Shown here piece by piece: positions 20,569-28,070 of a stretch of DNA of 28,217 nt. The DNA lies in assembly GCA_036497895.1 (NCBI GenBank), contig DASXIR010000234.1:1-28217 (forward strand), in the 5' to 3' direction. The position numbers and the translations under genes are program-made. The DNA comes from CAVQFC01 sp036497895 (lineage in GTDB: Bacteria; Acidobacteriota; Vicinamibacteria; Vicinamibacterales; CAVVIG01). A model generated the notes under the pieces. It did no database searches. It had not been told where the DNA came from and was given only the letters and a program-made list of their open reading frames with translations. Numbering within the stretch: position 1 is the stretch's first letter; each line of letters starts with the position of its first letter.

Positions 20569-21762
20569 ATGAAACGTAATGTGTTGATCGGGTCGGCGCT
20601 TGCCGTACTGCTGATCACGCTCGGCGTGTCGCAACGTCTGCTTGAACAGACGGCAGCGGCGCAGGCCAAAAGCGGCACGCAGGCGCCGCGGTTCGAAGTC
20701 GATCCGATGTGGCCCAAGCCGATGCCGAATCACTGGGTGATGGGCAACGTCATTGGCGTCGGCGTCGACACCAAGGACAACGTCTACATCATTCACCGCG
20801 GGGCCGGTTCGCTCGAGGCCAAGGAAATCTACGCGACCACCAATCCGCCCTCGTCGGATTGCTGCGTCCCCGCACCTCCGGTCGTCGAGTTCGACGCCGC
20901 CGGCAACTTCGTGCGCGCGTGGGGCGGTCCGGGACAGGGCTTCGAATGGCCCGATTCCAACCACGGCATCACCCCCGACAGCAAAGGCAACGTGTTCATC
21001 GGCGGCAACGGGCCCAACGATGGGCAGGTGCTGAAGTTCACGCAGGACGGCAAGTTCGTCAAGCAGTTCGGCTTCGCCTACGCCGGCGCCGGCAGCAACG
21101 ACATGTGGGCGTTCAAGCAAGTCGCGAAGATCTCGCTCGACGAAGCCGCCAACGAAGCCTACGTCTCTGACGGATACGGCAATCACCGCGTCGCCGTCAT
21201 CGACATGGACTCGGGCAAAATCAAGCGCTACTGGGGCGCCTACGGCAACAAGCCGGACGATACCAACCTCGGACGCTACAATCCGACGGCGCCGATCGCG
21301 CAGCAGTTCCGCAACCCGGTGCACTGCGCGGAACCGTCGAAGGACGGCTTTGTGTATGTCTGCGACCGCGTCAACGATCGCATCCAGGTGTTCACGAAGG
21401 AAGGCAAGTTCGTGAAGGAAGCCTTCGTCGAGAAGAACACCCTCGGCGACGGCGCAGTATGGGACATCGCCTTCTCGAAGGATCCGGCGCAGAAGTACTT
21501 CTATCTCGCCGACGGCGCCAACGAGAAGGTCCATGTGTTCGATCGGCAGTCGCTGACCGAACTGACCGCATTCGGCGACGGCGGCCGTCAGCCTGGACAG
21601 TTCTACGCGGTCCACAGCATCGCGACCGACTCGAAGGGCAACGTCTACACCACCGAAACCTATCGCGGCCAGCGTTTGCAAAAGTTTGTCTACAAGGGTC
21701 TTGCCCCTGTGACAAAGACCGATCAGGGCACCGTGTGGCCCACCAAGACCACGTCGCACTAG
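20569..21762 (+). CDS. Secreted six-bladed NHL beta-propeller protein, copy 1
   Basis: 397 aa with a signal peptide (MKRNVLIGSALAVLLITLG, cleavage near AAAQA at 33). NHL-type blades are marked by DTKDNVYII, DSKGNVFIGGN, NEAYVSDGYGNHRVAVIDMD, FVYVCDRVNDRIQVF, KYFYLADGANEKVHVFD and DSKGNVYTTETYRGQRLQKF, consistent with six blades. Four Cys residues are shared with both downstream paralogues: adjacent Cys98-Cys99 (SDCC) and Cys253/Cys265 (HC...VCDR). Similar propellers are often annotated as peptidyl-alpha-hydroxyglycine amidating-lyase-like, but no activity can be assigned. GGAGG at 20553 is the Shine-Dalgarno, somewhat distant (11 nt) from ATG 20569. First of three tandem copies. Confidence 0.9.
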   Translation: MKRNVLIGSALAVLLITLGVSQRLLEQTAAAQAKSGTQAPRFEVDPMWPKPMPNHWVMGNVIGVGVDTKDNVYIIHRGAGSLEAKEIYATTNPPSSDCCVPAPPVVEFDAAGNFVRAWGGPGQGFEWPDSNHGITPDSKGNVFIGGNGPNDGQVLKFTQDGKFVKQFGFAYAGAGSNDMWAFKQVAKISLDEAANEAYVSDGYGNHRVAVIDMDSGKIKRYWGAYGNKPDDTNLGRYNPTAPIAQQFRNPVHCAEPSKDGFVYVCDRVNDRIQVFTKEGKFVKEAFVEKNTLGDGAVWDIAFSKDPAQKYFYLADGANEKVHVFDRQSLTELTAFGDGGRQPGQFYAVHSIATDSKGNVYTTETYRGQRLQKFVYKGLAPVTKTDQGTVWPTKTTSH

Positions 21763-21821
21763 AGAGGCGGACGCTCTCGCCCCCGACCTTCGAGGGCGCT
21801 GAGGATTGAAGACTGAAGTCC

Positions 21822-21849
21822 ATGGCCGATGGGTTCGCTCATCGGCCAT
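21822..21849 (+). terminator. UUCG-capped terminator hairpin after NHL copy 1
   Basis: Arms ATGGCCGATGGG (21822-21833) and CTCATCGGCCAT (21838-21849) pair over 12 bp with one G-T wobble and enclose TTCG. A moderately T-rich AGCTTTCTCTGGTTT follows. It lies 60 nt after the stop codon and before a separate promoter, consistent with separate transcription of copy 2. Confidence 0.6.
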
Positions 21850-21866
21850 AGCTTTCTCTGGTTTCC

Positions 21867-21942
21867 CGCACCTAGCACTGCGCACCTAGCACCCAGCACC
21901 CGCACCAAGCACGCCGCACCAAGCACCTCGCACCTCGCCTTG
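21867..21942. repeat. Heptad word cassette (nGCACCn) upstream of NHL copy 2
   Basis: About ten consecutive 7-nt units of the form nGCACCn, from CGCACCT (21867) to CGCACCT (21929) and a final CGCCTTG, with one 6-nt unit at 21902. All units face the same way; the opposing arm seen in other cassettes is absent. The array ends 8 nt before the -10 of NHL copy 2, so it occupies the -35 region and upstream promoter. Confidence 0.85.
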
Positions 21943-21950
21943 CCCCGCTG

Positions 21951-21956
21951 TATACT
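21951..21956 (+). promoter_or_regulatory. -10 element of NHL copies 2-3
   Basis: TATACT in a context nearly identical to that upstream of NHL copy 1. The leader (about 70 nt) contains GACAA-TC-TTGTC (21968-21979), a perfect 5+2+5 inverted repeat that could be an operator or leader hairpin. The -35 position falls in the heptad cassette and shows no consensus. Confidence 0.5.
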
Positions 21957-22027
21957 GGCGCCCGCCTGACAATCTTGTCGGGTCAGATTTCTTCGTTTGG
22001 TTCGTCATCGCAGGGAGAGGAAGGCGC

Positions 22028-23254
22028 ATGAAGCGTGCAATTTGCATTGGCGGAAGCCTGATCGCCCTGGCCGCGGCAGCCGGTCTCGGGCCTTCGATGG
22101 CTGTCCGGACACTCGCCGCCCAGGGTCAGCCGCAGGCCCCGAAATTCGAAGTGGAGCCACTGTGGCCCAAGCCGTTTCCGCAGAAGAAAGCGTGGATTCT
22201 CGGCTCGGTGACCGGCGTCACGGTCGACGCGCAGGATCACATCTGGGTGGTGCACCGCGGCGTCGATTCGCTCCAGACCAACGAAAAAGGGCCGGCGCTC
22301 GAGCCCTGGGCCAGCTCCTGCTGCTTTGCAGCGCCGCAGATTCTCGAATTCGACGCTGCCGGCACGCTGCTGAACAGCTGGGATCCGAAAACCGGCAGCG
22401 GCTACAACTGGCCGCACGACCCGGCCGGCATCGCGGTTGACGACAAAGGCAACGTCTGGGTTGCCGGCGGATTGCCGACGCCGTCGTTCGCGCCACCCGC
22501 ACGCGGCCGCGGACCTGCTCCGGCAGCCGACGCCGGTGGCGGACGAGGTGCGCCGCCTGCGGCGCCCGCCGGACCTCCGGCCGACGCGCAGGTCCTGAAG
22601 TTCGACAAGACCGGCAAGTTCGTGCTGCAGATCGGCAAGGCCGGTGCGACCGGCGACGCCAGCAACACGACGAATCTCAATCGCCCCGGCGGCATCGCAG
22701 TCGATTCCGCGGCCAACGAGGTCTACGTCGCGGACGGCTTCGGCGGTCATCGCATCGCCGTGTTCGACGCCACCACCGGCGCCTTCAAGCGCAGCTGGGG
22801 CGCCTACGGCGAGAAGCCGACCGACACCGACCCTGGCAAATACGATCCATCAGCGCCACCGTCCAGGCAGTTCCACACCCTCAGCTGCGTGAAGATTGCC
22901 AGGGACGGCATGGTCTACGTCTGCGACCGCCAGAACGATCGCATTCAGGTCTTCCAGAAGGATGGCAAGTTCGTGAAGGAAGGCTTCGTCTCGAAGACCA
23001 CCACCGGCGACGGTTCGGTGTGGGACGTGGCGTTCTCGCCCGATCAGCGGATCCTCTACGTCGCCGACGGCCACGACAAGACGGTCTACATGCTCGACCG
23101 CGCCTCGCTCACGACGATCGGCCGGTTCGGCGACGGCGGACGCTATCCCGGCCTGTTCTACGGCGTCGGTAGCGTGGCCGTCGACTCGAAGGGCAACGTC
23201 TACACCGGCGAGACCTACGACGGCAAACGCGTGCAGAAATTCGTGAAGAAGTGA
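22028..23254 (+). CDS. Secreted six-bladed NHL beta-propeller protein, copy 2
   Basis: 408 aa, paralogue of the flanking genes. Signal peptide MKRAICIGGSLIALAAAAG with cleavage near RTLAAQ. Blades: DAQDHIWVVHRG, DDKGNVWVAGG, NEVYVADGFGGHRIAVFD, MVYVCDRQNDRIQVF, ILYVADGHDKTVYMLD and DSKGNVYTGETYDGKRVQKF. The adjacent Cys pair (SSCC) and the later pair (SC...VCDR) are kept. Unlike the other copies it has an Ala/Pro/Gly-rich insertion (about 158-190, with PAPAADAGGGRGAPPAAPAG) in the second blade, probably a flexible surface loop. GGGAGAGGAAGG supplies the Shine-Dalgarno. It is 10 nt upstream of copy 3. Confidence 0.9.
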   Translation: MKRAICIGGSLIALAAAAGLGPSMAVRTLAAQGQPQAPKFEVEPLWPKPFPQKKAWILGSVTGVTVDAQDHIWVVHRGVDSLQTNEKGPALEPWASSCCFAAPQILEFDAAGTLLNSWDPKTGSGYNWPHDPAGIAVDDKGNVWVAGGLPTPSFAPPARGRGPAPAADAGGGRGAPPAAPAGPPADAQVLKFDKTGKFVLQIGKAGATGDASNTTNLNRPGGIAVDSAANEVYVADGFGGHRIAVFDATTGAFKRSWGAYGEKPTDTDPGKYDPSAPPSRQFHTLSCVKIARDGMVYVCDRQNDRIQVFQKDGKFVKEGFVSKTTTGDGSVWDVAFSPDQRILYVADGHDKTVYMLDRASLTTIGRFGDGGRYPGLFYGVGSVAVDSKGNVYTGETYDGKRVQKFVKK

Positions 23255-23264
23255 GGGCGACGTC

Positions 23265-24455
23265 ATGAAACGAAACCTCTACATCGGTTCAACACTGCTC
23301 GCGTTGCTGGTCGGACTCGGCCTGGGCCAGGGACTGCTCGTCAAGCGAGCTGACGCTCAGGCCAAGGGCGACAAGATCATGATCCCGCGCTTCGAGGTCG
23401 ATCCGACCTTCCCGAAGCCGCTCCCCAACCACTGGTATCAGGGCATGTCGATTGGCGTCGGCGTCGATGCCAACGATCACGTGTGGATCGTGCACCGGCC
23501 TGATACCGTCAACCCGCTCGAAGCGGCGGAGGGCGAGAAGACCGGCGCGTGCTGCCAGAAGGCGCCGCCGATTCTCGAGTTCGATCAGCAGGGCAACCTG
23601 CTGCGCCACTGGGGCGGCCAGGACGGTGACGGTTATCAGTGGCCGGCCTCGAACCACGGCATCACCATCGATCACAAAGGCAACGTCTGGATCGGCGGCA
23701 ACGGCGGCGGCGACGGCATGGTGCTGAAGTTCACGCAGGACGGCAAGTTCCTCATGATGATCGGCAAGAAGGGCGTGCCGATCGACAGCAACAGCACCGA
23801 GCACTTCGGGATGGTCGCCAAGATCTCCATCGACAAGAAGGAGAACGAGGCCTACATCTCCGACGGCTACGGCAACAAGCGCGTCGTCGTGCTCGACGCC
23901 GACACCGGCAAGTTCAAGCGCTACTGGGGCGCCTACGGCAACAAGCCGGACGACACGAACCTCGGACGCTACAACCCCGATGCGCCGGTCGCGCAGCAGT
24001 TCCGCACGCCGGTGCACTGCGCCGAGATGTCGGTCGACCGGATGGTGTACGTCTGTGACCGTGTCAACGATCGCATCCAGGTGTTCACGCCCGAAGGCAA
24101 GTTCATCAAGGAAGCCTGGGTGAGCAAGCGCACCCTCGGCGACGGTTCGACCTGGGACATCGCCTTCTCGAATGATCCGCAGCAGAAGTTCATCTACCTG
24201 GCCGACGGCAAGGACGAGAAGGTCTGGATTCTGGATCGGCAGTCGCTCGAAATCCTCTCCAGCTTCGGCGACGGCGGCAAGATGCCGGGCCAGTTCTACG
24301 CCGTGCACAGCATCGCCACCGACTCGAAGGGCAACATCTACACTACCGAAACGTATGACGGCCGCCGCCTCCAGCGCTTCCTCTACAAGGGCATGCAGAG
24401 CGTGACCAAGGGCGAAGACCAGGGCACGGTCTGGCCGGTGAAGTCTACGAAATAA
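23265..24455 (+). CDS. Secreted six-bladed NHL beta-propeller protein, copy 3
   Basis: 396 aa, closest to copy 1: both share WGAYGNKPDDTNLGRYNP and QFYAVHSIATDSKGN. Signal peptide MKRNLYIGSTLLALLVGLGLG with cleavage near RADAQA. Blade signatures: DANDHVWIVHR, DHKGNVWIGGNG, NEAYISDGYGNKRVVVLDAD, MVYVCDRVNDRIQVF, KFIYLADGKDEKVWILD and DSKGNIYTTETYDGRRLQRF. The conserved Cys set is present (GACC; HC...VCDR). It starts 10 nt after copy 2, so the two are co-transcribed. Function unknown; a periplasmic scaffold, lyase or electron-transfer partner are possibilities. Confidence 0.9.
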   Translation: MKRNLYIGSTLLALLVGLGLGQGLLVKRADAQAKGDKIMIPRFEVDPTFPKPLPNHWYQGMSIGVGVDANDHVWIVHRPDTVNPLEAAEGEKTGACCQKAPPILEFDQQGNLLRHWGGQDGDGYQWPASNHGITIDHKGNVWIGGNGGGDGMVLKFTQDGKFLMMIGKKGVPIDSNSTEHFGMVAKISIDKKENEAYISDGYGNKRVVVLDADTGKFKRYWGAYGNKPDDTNLGRYNPDAPVAQQFRTPVHCAEMSVDRMVYVCDRVNDRIQVFTPEGKFIKEAWVSKRTLGDGSTWDIAFSNDPQQKFIYLADGKDEKVWILDRQSLEILSSFGDGGKMPGQFYAVHSIATDSKGNIYTTETYDGRRLQRFLYKGMQSVTKGEDQGTVWPVKSTK

Positions 24456-24557
24456 TGGCTAAGGGCTGATGGCTGATGGCTGATGGCTATGGTTGATGGC
24501 GGTGGGCTGATGTGGACTCCATCGCTCGTAGCCATTAGCCTTTAGCCATCAGCCATG
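24455..24557. repeat. Heptad word cassette (GGCTGAT / AGCCAT) covering a start codon
   Basis: Left arm: eight units of the form nnGGCTn (ATGGCTA, AGGGCTG, ATGGCTG and variants; one is 6 nt) from 24455 to 24509. Spacer of about 20 nt. Right arm: four units AGCCATT, AGCCTTT, AGCCATC, AGCCATG (24530-24557), complementary to the left arm. The first unit begins on the last base of the NHL copy 3 stop codon. The final unit contains the ATG of the molybdopterin enzyme, and no Shine-Dalgarno exists. In RNA the start codon would lie in a long imperfect stem. Confidence 0.88.
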
Positions 24558-25757
24558 CCAGCCTCCCCCCTTACGCGACGCGGATTTCTCTCCGCGGCGC
24601 TGCTGGCCGCTCCGTTTTCGCGACTTGCGGCCTTCCGTCAAATCGGCAGCCGCGTCGGCTCCGCATCGCGTTTCATCAGCGCGGTTCCCCTCGGCAATCC
24701 TGGCGGCGCTCCGGCGACTCCGTTCGGCCGGCTGCTTGGATCAGGGCTCGACGCGCGGCTGTTCACCGATCTCTCGCAGCTCGGCCTGACCCGGCGCACA
24801 TCGTCCCCATCACCTCGCACCTCGCCCGCCGCCCCGTCGACATCCACCGAAGAGTTCTTCGTCCGTACCGCCGCCCCGCCGGCGGCCGACGGCAGGCAGT
24901 GGCAGGTCGCGCTCGCCAGCGGCGGCGACGCTTCGCCGGTCCATCTGACGATGAGCGATCTCGATCGCATGGCGGCGCCGGGAGGTCGGTATCTCGTCGA
25001 GTGCAGCGGCAACGTCGATCAGGCCAACTACGGGCTGATGAGCACCGCCGATTGGGACGGGGTCCCTGTGACCAACGTGCTCGAACGAATCGGCGCGCCG
25101 CGGCGGCCCTATCGGGTACTGATTACGGGTCTCGACGACCATCCGACGCTGTCGCGAACCTCCACCCCCGGTGCGAGCTGGATCTTCACGCCTGACGAAC
25201 TCCAGCGCGCCATTCTTGCCACCCGCATGAACGGCTCCCCACTGACGCCGAACCACGGCGCACCGGTCAGGCTTCTCGTTCCGGGCTGGTACGGGTGCGC
25301 CTCGATCAAGTGGGTCAATCGAATCGAGTTCGTCGAAGACGATGCGCCGGCCACGTCGCAGATGCTCGAGTTCGCGGCGCGAACGCACCAGGATGCGAGT
25401 GCGCGCCTCGCCCGCGACTTCACGCCGGCCGTGATCGACACCGCCGCAATGCCGGTCCGTGTCGAAAAGTGGATCGTCGACGGTCGCGTCGTTTATCGCA
25501 TCACCGGCATCGTCTGGGGCGGCAACAAACCGACCAACCGTCTGTCCATCCGGTTTCGATCGGACCTGCCGTGGCGCCCGGTGGACGATTGCCCGCTGCC
25601 TTCGTCGATGCTGACGTGGAACCTGTGGTCGCACACGTGGCGGCCCGATTCGGCCGGGCGCTACCAGATCGTCCTGCGAGTGGATGACCCATCGATCCGC
25701 ACGCGCCGGCTGGATCTATTTTTCTATGTGAGGGAAATTGAGATCGAGGAGATTTGA
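24555..25757 (+). CDS. Tat-exported sulfite-oxidase-like molybdopterin oxidoreductase
   Basis: 400 aa. Twin-arginine signal LTRRGFLSAALLAAPF near the N-terminus predicts folded export with cofactor. The sulfite-oxidase-type Moco domain (about 95-270) has the likely molybdenum-ligating Cys150 in LVECSGN, WDGVPVTNVLERIG and the signature GAPVRLLVPGWYGCASIKWVNRIEF. A C-terminal Ig-like dimerisation domain (about 300-395) follows with MPVRVEKWIVDG, TWNLWSHTW and GRYQIVLRVDD. The substrate could be sulfite or another oxo-acceptor. A low-complexity Ser/Pro/Thr linker (about 80-98, SSPSPRTSPAAPSTST) contains a 16-nt match to the GCACCT heptad cassette. No Shine-Dalgarno; the start lies in the repeat cassette. 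Confidence 0.88.
   Translation: MPASPLTRRGFLSAALLAAPFSRLAAFRQIGSRVGSASRFISAVPLGNPGGAPATPFGRLLGSGLDARLFTDLSQLGLTRRTSSPSPRTSPAAPSTSTEEFFVRTAAPPAADGRQWQVALASGGDASPVHLTMSDLDRMAAPGGRYLVECSGNVDQANYGLMSTADWDGVPVTNVLERIGAPRRPYRVLITGLDDHPTLSRTSTPGASWIFTPDELQRAILATRMNGSPLTPNHGAPVRLLVPGWYGCASIKWVNRIEFVEDDAPATSQMLEFAARTHQDASARLARDFTPAVIDTAAMPVRVEKWIVDGRVVYRITGIVWGGNKPTNRLSIRFRSDLPWRPVDDCPLPSSMLTWNLWSHTWRPDSAGRYQIVLRVDDPSIRTRRLDLFFYVREIEIEEI
24811..24826. repeat. Copy of GCACCT cassette words inside a coding linker
   Basis: CACCTCGCACCTCGCC is identical to 21924-21939 in the intergenic cassette upstream of NHL copy 2. Here it encodes part of a Ser/Pro/Thr-rich linker in the molybdopterin enzyme. Confidence 0.6.
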
Positions 25758-25762
25758 AAGAT

Positions 25763-25816
25763 CTGAGGAGTTGAGGAGCTGAGGAGCTGAGGATTTGAGG
25801 AGCAGGAGCTGAGGAT
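25763..25816. repeat. Octamer word cassette (CTGAGGAG) between convergent genes
   Basis: Seven units with 8-nt spacing, alternating CTGAGGAG and TTGAGGAG or CTGAGGAT; one is shortened to 6 nt. The cassette starts 5 nt after the molybdopterin gene stop and abuts the stop of the convergent TPR gene. Same style as the heptad cassettes but with an 8-nt period and no opposing arm. Confidence 0.8.
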
Positions 25817-27454
25817 TTATTTACCGAGCTTCGAGCTGGAGAGCGCACGCATCTCTGCAAACTCCGGTCGATTCTTGTCTGCGCCGTGCCACACCGCGAG
25901 AAATTCCTTCGCCGCCTTTGCGGCTTCTTCGACCATTCCATCGGCTTTCGCCGCGCGCGCAAGGCCGAGCAGCGACAGCGCCCGCCGTGGCGTTCTCGCG
26001 AGCACGGCTTCGAAGTGGGCGACCGCACCGGCGGCATCGCCGGTGGCAAGGAGCGTCTCGGCATACAGCTCGCCCGCCGGCTTGATCGGATACGGCCGCG
26101 CGATCGGTTTCGGACGTCCCGCTTCGAACTGCGCCGCGCGCGACAGTGTCGTCAGGGCACCCTGCTGATCGCCGCGCGCCAGACGCAGCAGACCGTCAAT
26201 CTCCGCCGCCATGATCAGCGTCACCTGACGCACGTCGTTGTCCTGGACTGACTTCGCGGCCGTTCCGAGATTCTCGATCGCCGCCTGGGCGCGTCCGTAG
26301 TCGCCAAGCCGCACGCTGGCGATCCCGAGTGCCAGCAGCTCGTCGATGTTGTCGAAGCTGCTCTGGCCTTTCATCAACGCCCAGTCGCCGCTCTCGACGA
26401 CCAACCGTGCCTTCATCGATGCGAGTTCGCTCTTCAGGGACGTCTCGCCGAATCCGCGTCAAATCTCGCTTTCGTGCCGGTGTTCGGAGGCACCCGCCCT
26501 GCCTGCCCCATTCGCCCGCAACGCGTCATCAACCGTCTTCATCGCCTCGCGCGCCTTTGTGAACCGGCCCTGCTGCAGATACTCGTACTGCAGCCACGAC
26601 AGGCTATGGAAATCGTACTGGGACGCCGACAGGTCCTTCTGCTTTGCGAGGGTGACCGAGGCGGCGAACGCCGATTCGTCCGCCGCGACCGCTTCGTCCC
26701 ACATCCCGAGCGGCAGGAACACATGCGACGGCATGTGGCGGGCGTGGCTCGACGCCGGCGCAAAACGGGCATAGGTGCGAGCCGCCTGCAGCCCCATCGC
26801 CGCATGCTCGCCATCGTCGAACGCGTGGAGCGCGTAATGCGCCGCGCCGGGATGCTCCGGGTTGCGCTTCAACACCGCGAGCGCGATGTTACCGGCCTGC
26901 AGTGAGATAGCGGTGTTCCGATCGCCTGACGGGATCGTCGCGAGCAGCGACAACGCGTATAGCACCGCGGCCTCGTCGTCTTCCGGATACTGACGATGGA
27001 GGAGGGCCATCGCGCCGGAGTAGGCGCGATCGCGCGCCTTCTTGTCGCCATCACCGTACAGCTTTTCGACGGCGTCGAGGTAGGCCTTCTCGCGCGCGGT
27101 CGGGGCCTTGGCCTGACGTGCGGCTCGCGATGGCGCCAATCTGTTCAACGTGGCGCGCGCTTTATCGAGGTTCTCGTTGTACCAGAGCGGCTGATTGTAG
27201 GCGAGCGCCTCTCCCCAGAAGGCCATGGCAAACCCTGGTGCAGCCTGCTGCACCTGGCGAAACGCCTCGATGGCGGCGTCGTACTCGAAATTGTGAAGAA
27301 GCAGAACGCCGCGAACGAAATCGGCTTGTGCGGCTGCCGGACCGCTGCTGGGAAATGAAATGTGACCGAGCGGTGACGCCGGACCGGTTGGCTGCGCCGC
27401 GGGGAGAGGGGCCGCAAATATCGCGACCAGAAGAAGCCGGCACCACCGAGACAC
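25817..27454 (-). pseudogene. TPR-repeat secreted protein interrupted by one in-frame TGA
   Basis: One reading frame runs from GTG 27454 to TAA at 25817, broken only by TGA at 26459-26461. The first part (331 aa) has a signal peptide (MSRWCRLLLVAIFAAPLPAAQ) and TPR-like helices (FVRGVLLLHNFEYDAAIEAF, WFYNE-like and HAFDDGEHAAMGLQAARTYA segments) up to SEHRHESEI. After the TGA the same frame continues RGFGETSLKSELASMKARL and 199 more residues from Met 26416 with further TPR units (SVRLGDYGRAQAAIENL, ALSLLGLARAAKADGMVEEA). No frameshift is needed. It may be a nonsense mutation, a sequencing error or readthrough; the downstream half keeps good coding character, so decay would be recent. Related full-length proteins are common in this phylum, often near oxidoreductases. 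Confidence 0.8.
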
Positions 27455-27514
27455 CGCCAGAATCTTACCCTGTGTCTCTGTGTCCCGGTGGTGAACGCCC
27501 CGGTGGTGAACGCC
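27441..27514. repeat. GTGTCTC/GGTGGTGAA word cassette at the TPR start
   Basis: CACCACCGAGACAC (27441-27454) and GTGTCCCGGTGGTG (27480-27493) are inverted with one mismatch over 14 nt. The right side continues with two perfect tandem copies of CCGGTGGTGAACGCC (27485-27499, 27500-27514). The GTG start of the TPR gene is the end of the left arm. Words such as TGTCTCTGTGTC suggest another member of the cassette class. Confidence 0.75.
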
Positions 27515-27528
27515 TCAGTGTCTCAAAG

Positions 27529-27966
27529 CTACGGCTTCTTGACTTCGAACTTGATCGTCTTGAGGATGCCCGCTTCCTTCGGCAACTCGGTCTCGCCGGC
27601 CGGGAATTTGGCGGCGCTCAGGATGAAGGCCAGGATGTCGGCGTTCTGCTGGCCGCTGAGGCTGCCGGGCGAATTCTGCGGCATCGAGATGCGGATGCGC
27701 TCGAACAAGTCGCCGACGGTCAGTCCGTCCCAGCCGGCCATGAATTCGCCACCGGCCAGGGGCGGAGCCATTTCACCACCGGTGAGTTCGCCGCCGTGGC
27801 ACGACGCACACTGTTCGCTGTACAGCGCCTTGCCGCGATCCGACTGCGCCTGCGTGTACACGCCGTTCCAGACCGAACCGGTCGGCGGCTGCGCATGCAC
27901 CGTGTTGTTGAGCACGAGAATGGTTGCCAGCGGGATAAGTGCGATAGCCGCAAATCTCAGTTTCAT
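27529..27966 (-). CDS. Secreted class I cytochrome c
   Basis: 145 aa. Signal peptide MKLRFAAIALIPLATILVLNNTVHA (cleavage near 25). Haem c attachment motif CASCH (Cys53, Cys56, His57) follows GKALYSEQ, and Met95 in RISMPQNSPGS is the likely distal ligand. The fold is a single-haem class I cytochrome. It lies 104 nt downstream of the end of a PQQ-dehydrogenase-like gene on the same strand, a common pairing in which the cytochrome takes electrons from the quinoprotein. GAGG (27970-27973) precedes the ATG. A TAGAAT hexamer 8 nt upstream could be its -10, implying a very short leader. Confidence 0.93.
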   Translation of the reverse strand: MKLRFAAIALIPLATILVLNNTVHAQPPTGSVWNGVYTQAQSDRGKALYSEQCASCHGGELTGGEMAPPLAGGEFMAGWDGLTVGDLFERIRISMPQNSPGSLSGQQNADILAFILSAAKFPAGETELPKEAGILKTIKFEVKKP

Positions 27967-28021
27967 ATGCCTCTATTCTACAAGGGAATCGTCTCGACGC
28001 TTGATGCCGCGCGGCCTTGCC

Positions 28022-28058
28022 AAAAAAAGGGCCCGCACGGTGCGGGCCCTTCAAAAAA
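28022..28058 (-). terminator. Rho-independent terminator of the PQQ-dehydrogenase-like gene
   Basis: Read on the - strand, AAGGGCCCGCA and TGCGGGCCCTT form an 11-bp perfect stem with a 3-nt loop, followed by a run of seven T (28022-28028). It ends the gene at the right edge before the cytochrome c gene, so the two are probably not one simple transcript. Confidence 0.9.
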
Positions 28059-28070
28059 GGCGTTGGAGTG

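Noticed and set aside
20440..21885. - strand frame opposite NHL copy 1
   Set aside because: Antisense shadow; no signal peptide or domain, while the + strand protein is one of three clear paralogues.
21867..21942. CRISPR array
   Set aside because: Units are 7 nt and contiguous, with no spacers or cas genes.
26459..26461. Selenocysteine at the TGA of the TPR gene
   Set aside because: No convincing bacterial SECIS hairpin is visible just downstream, and a TPR helix boundary is not a redox site.
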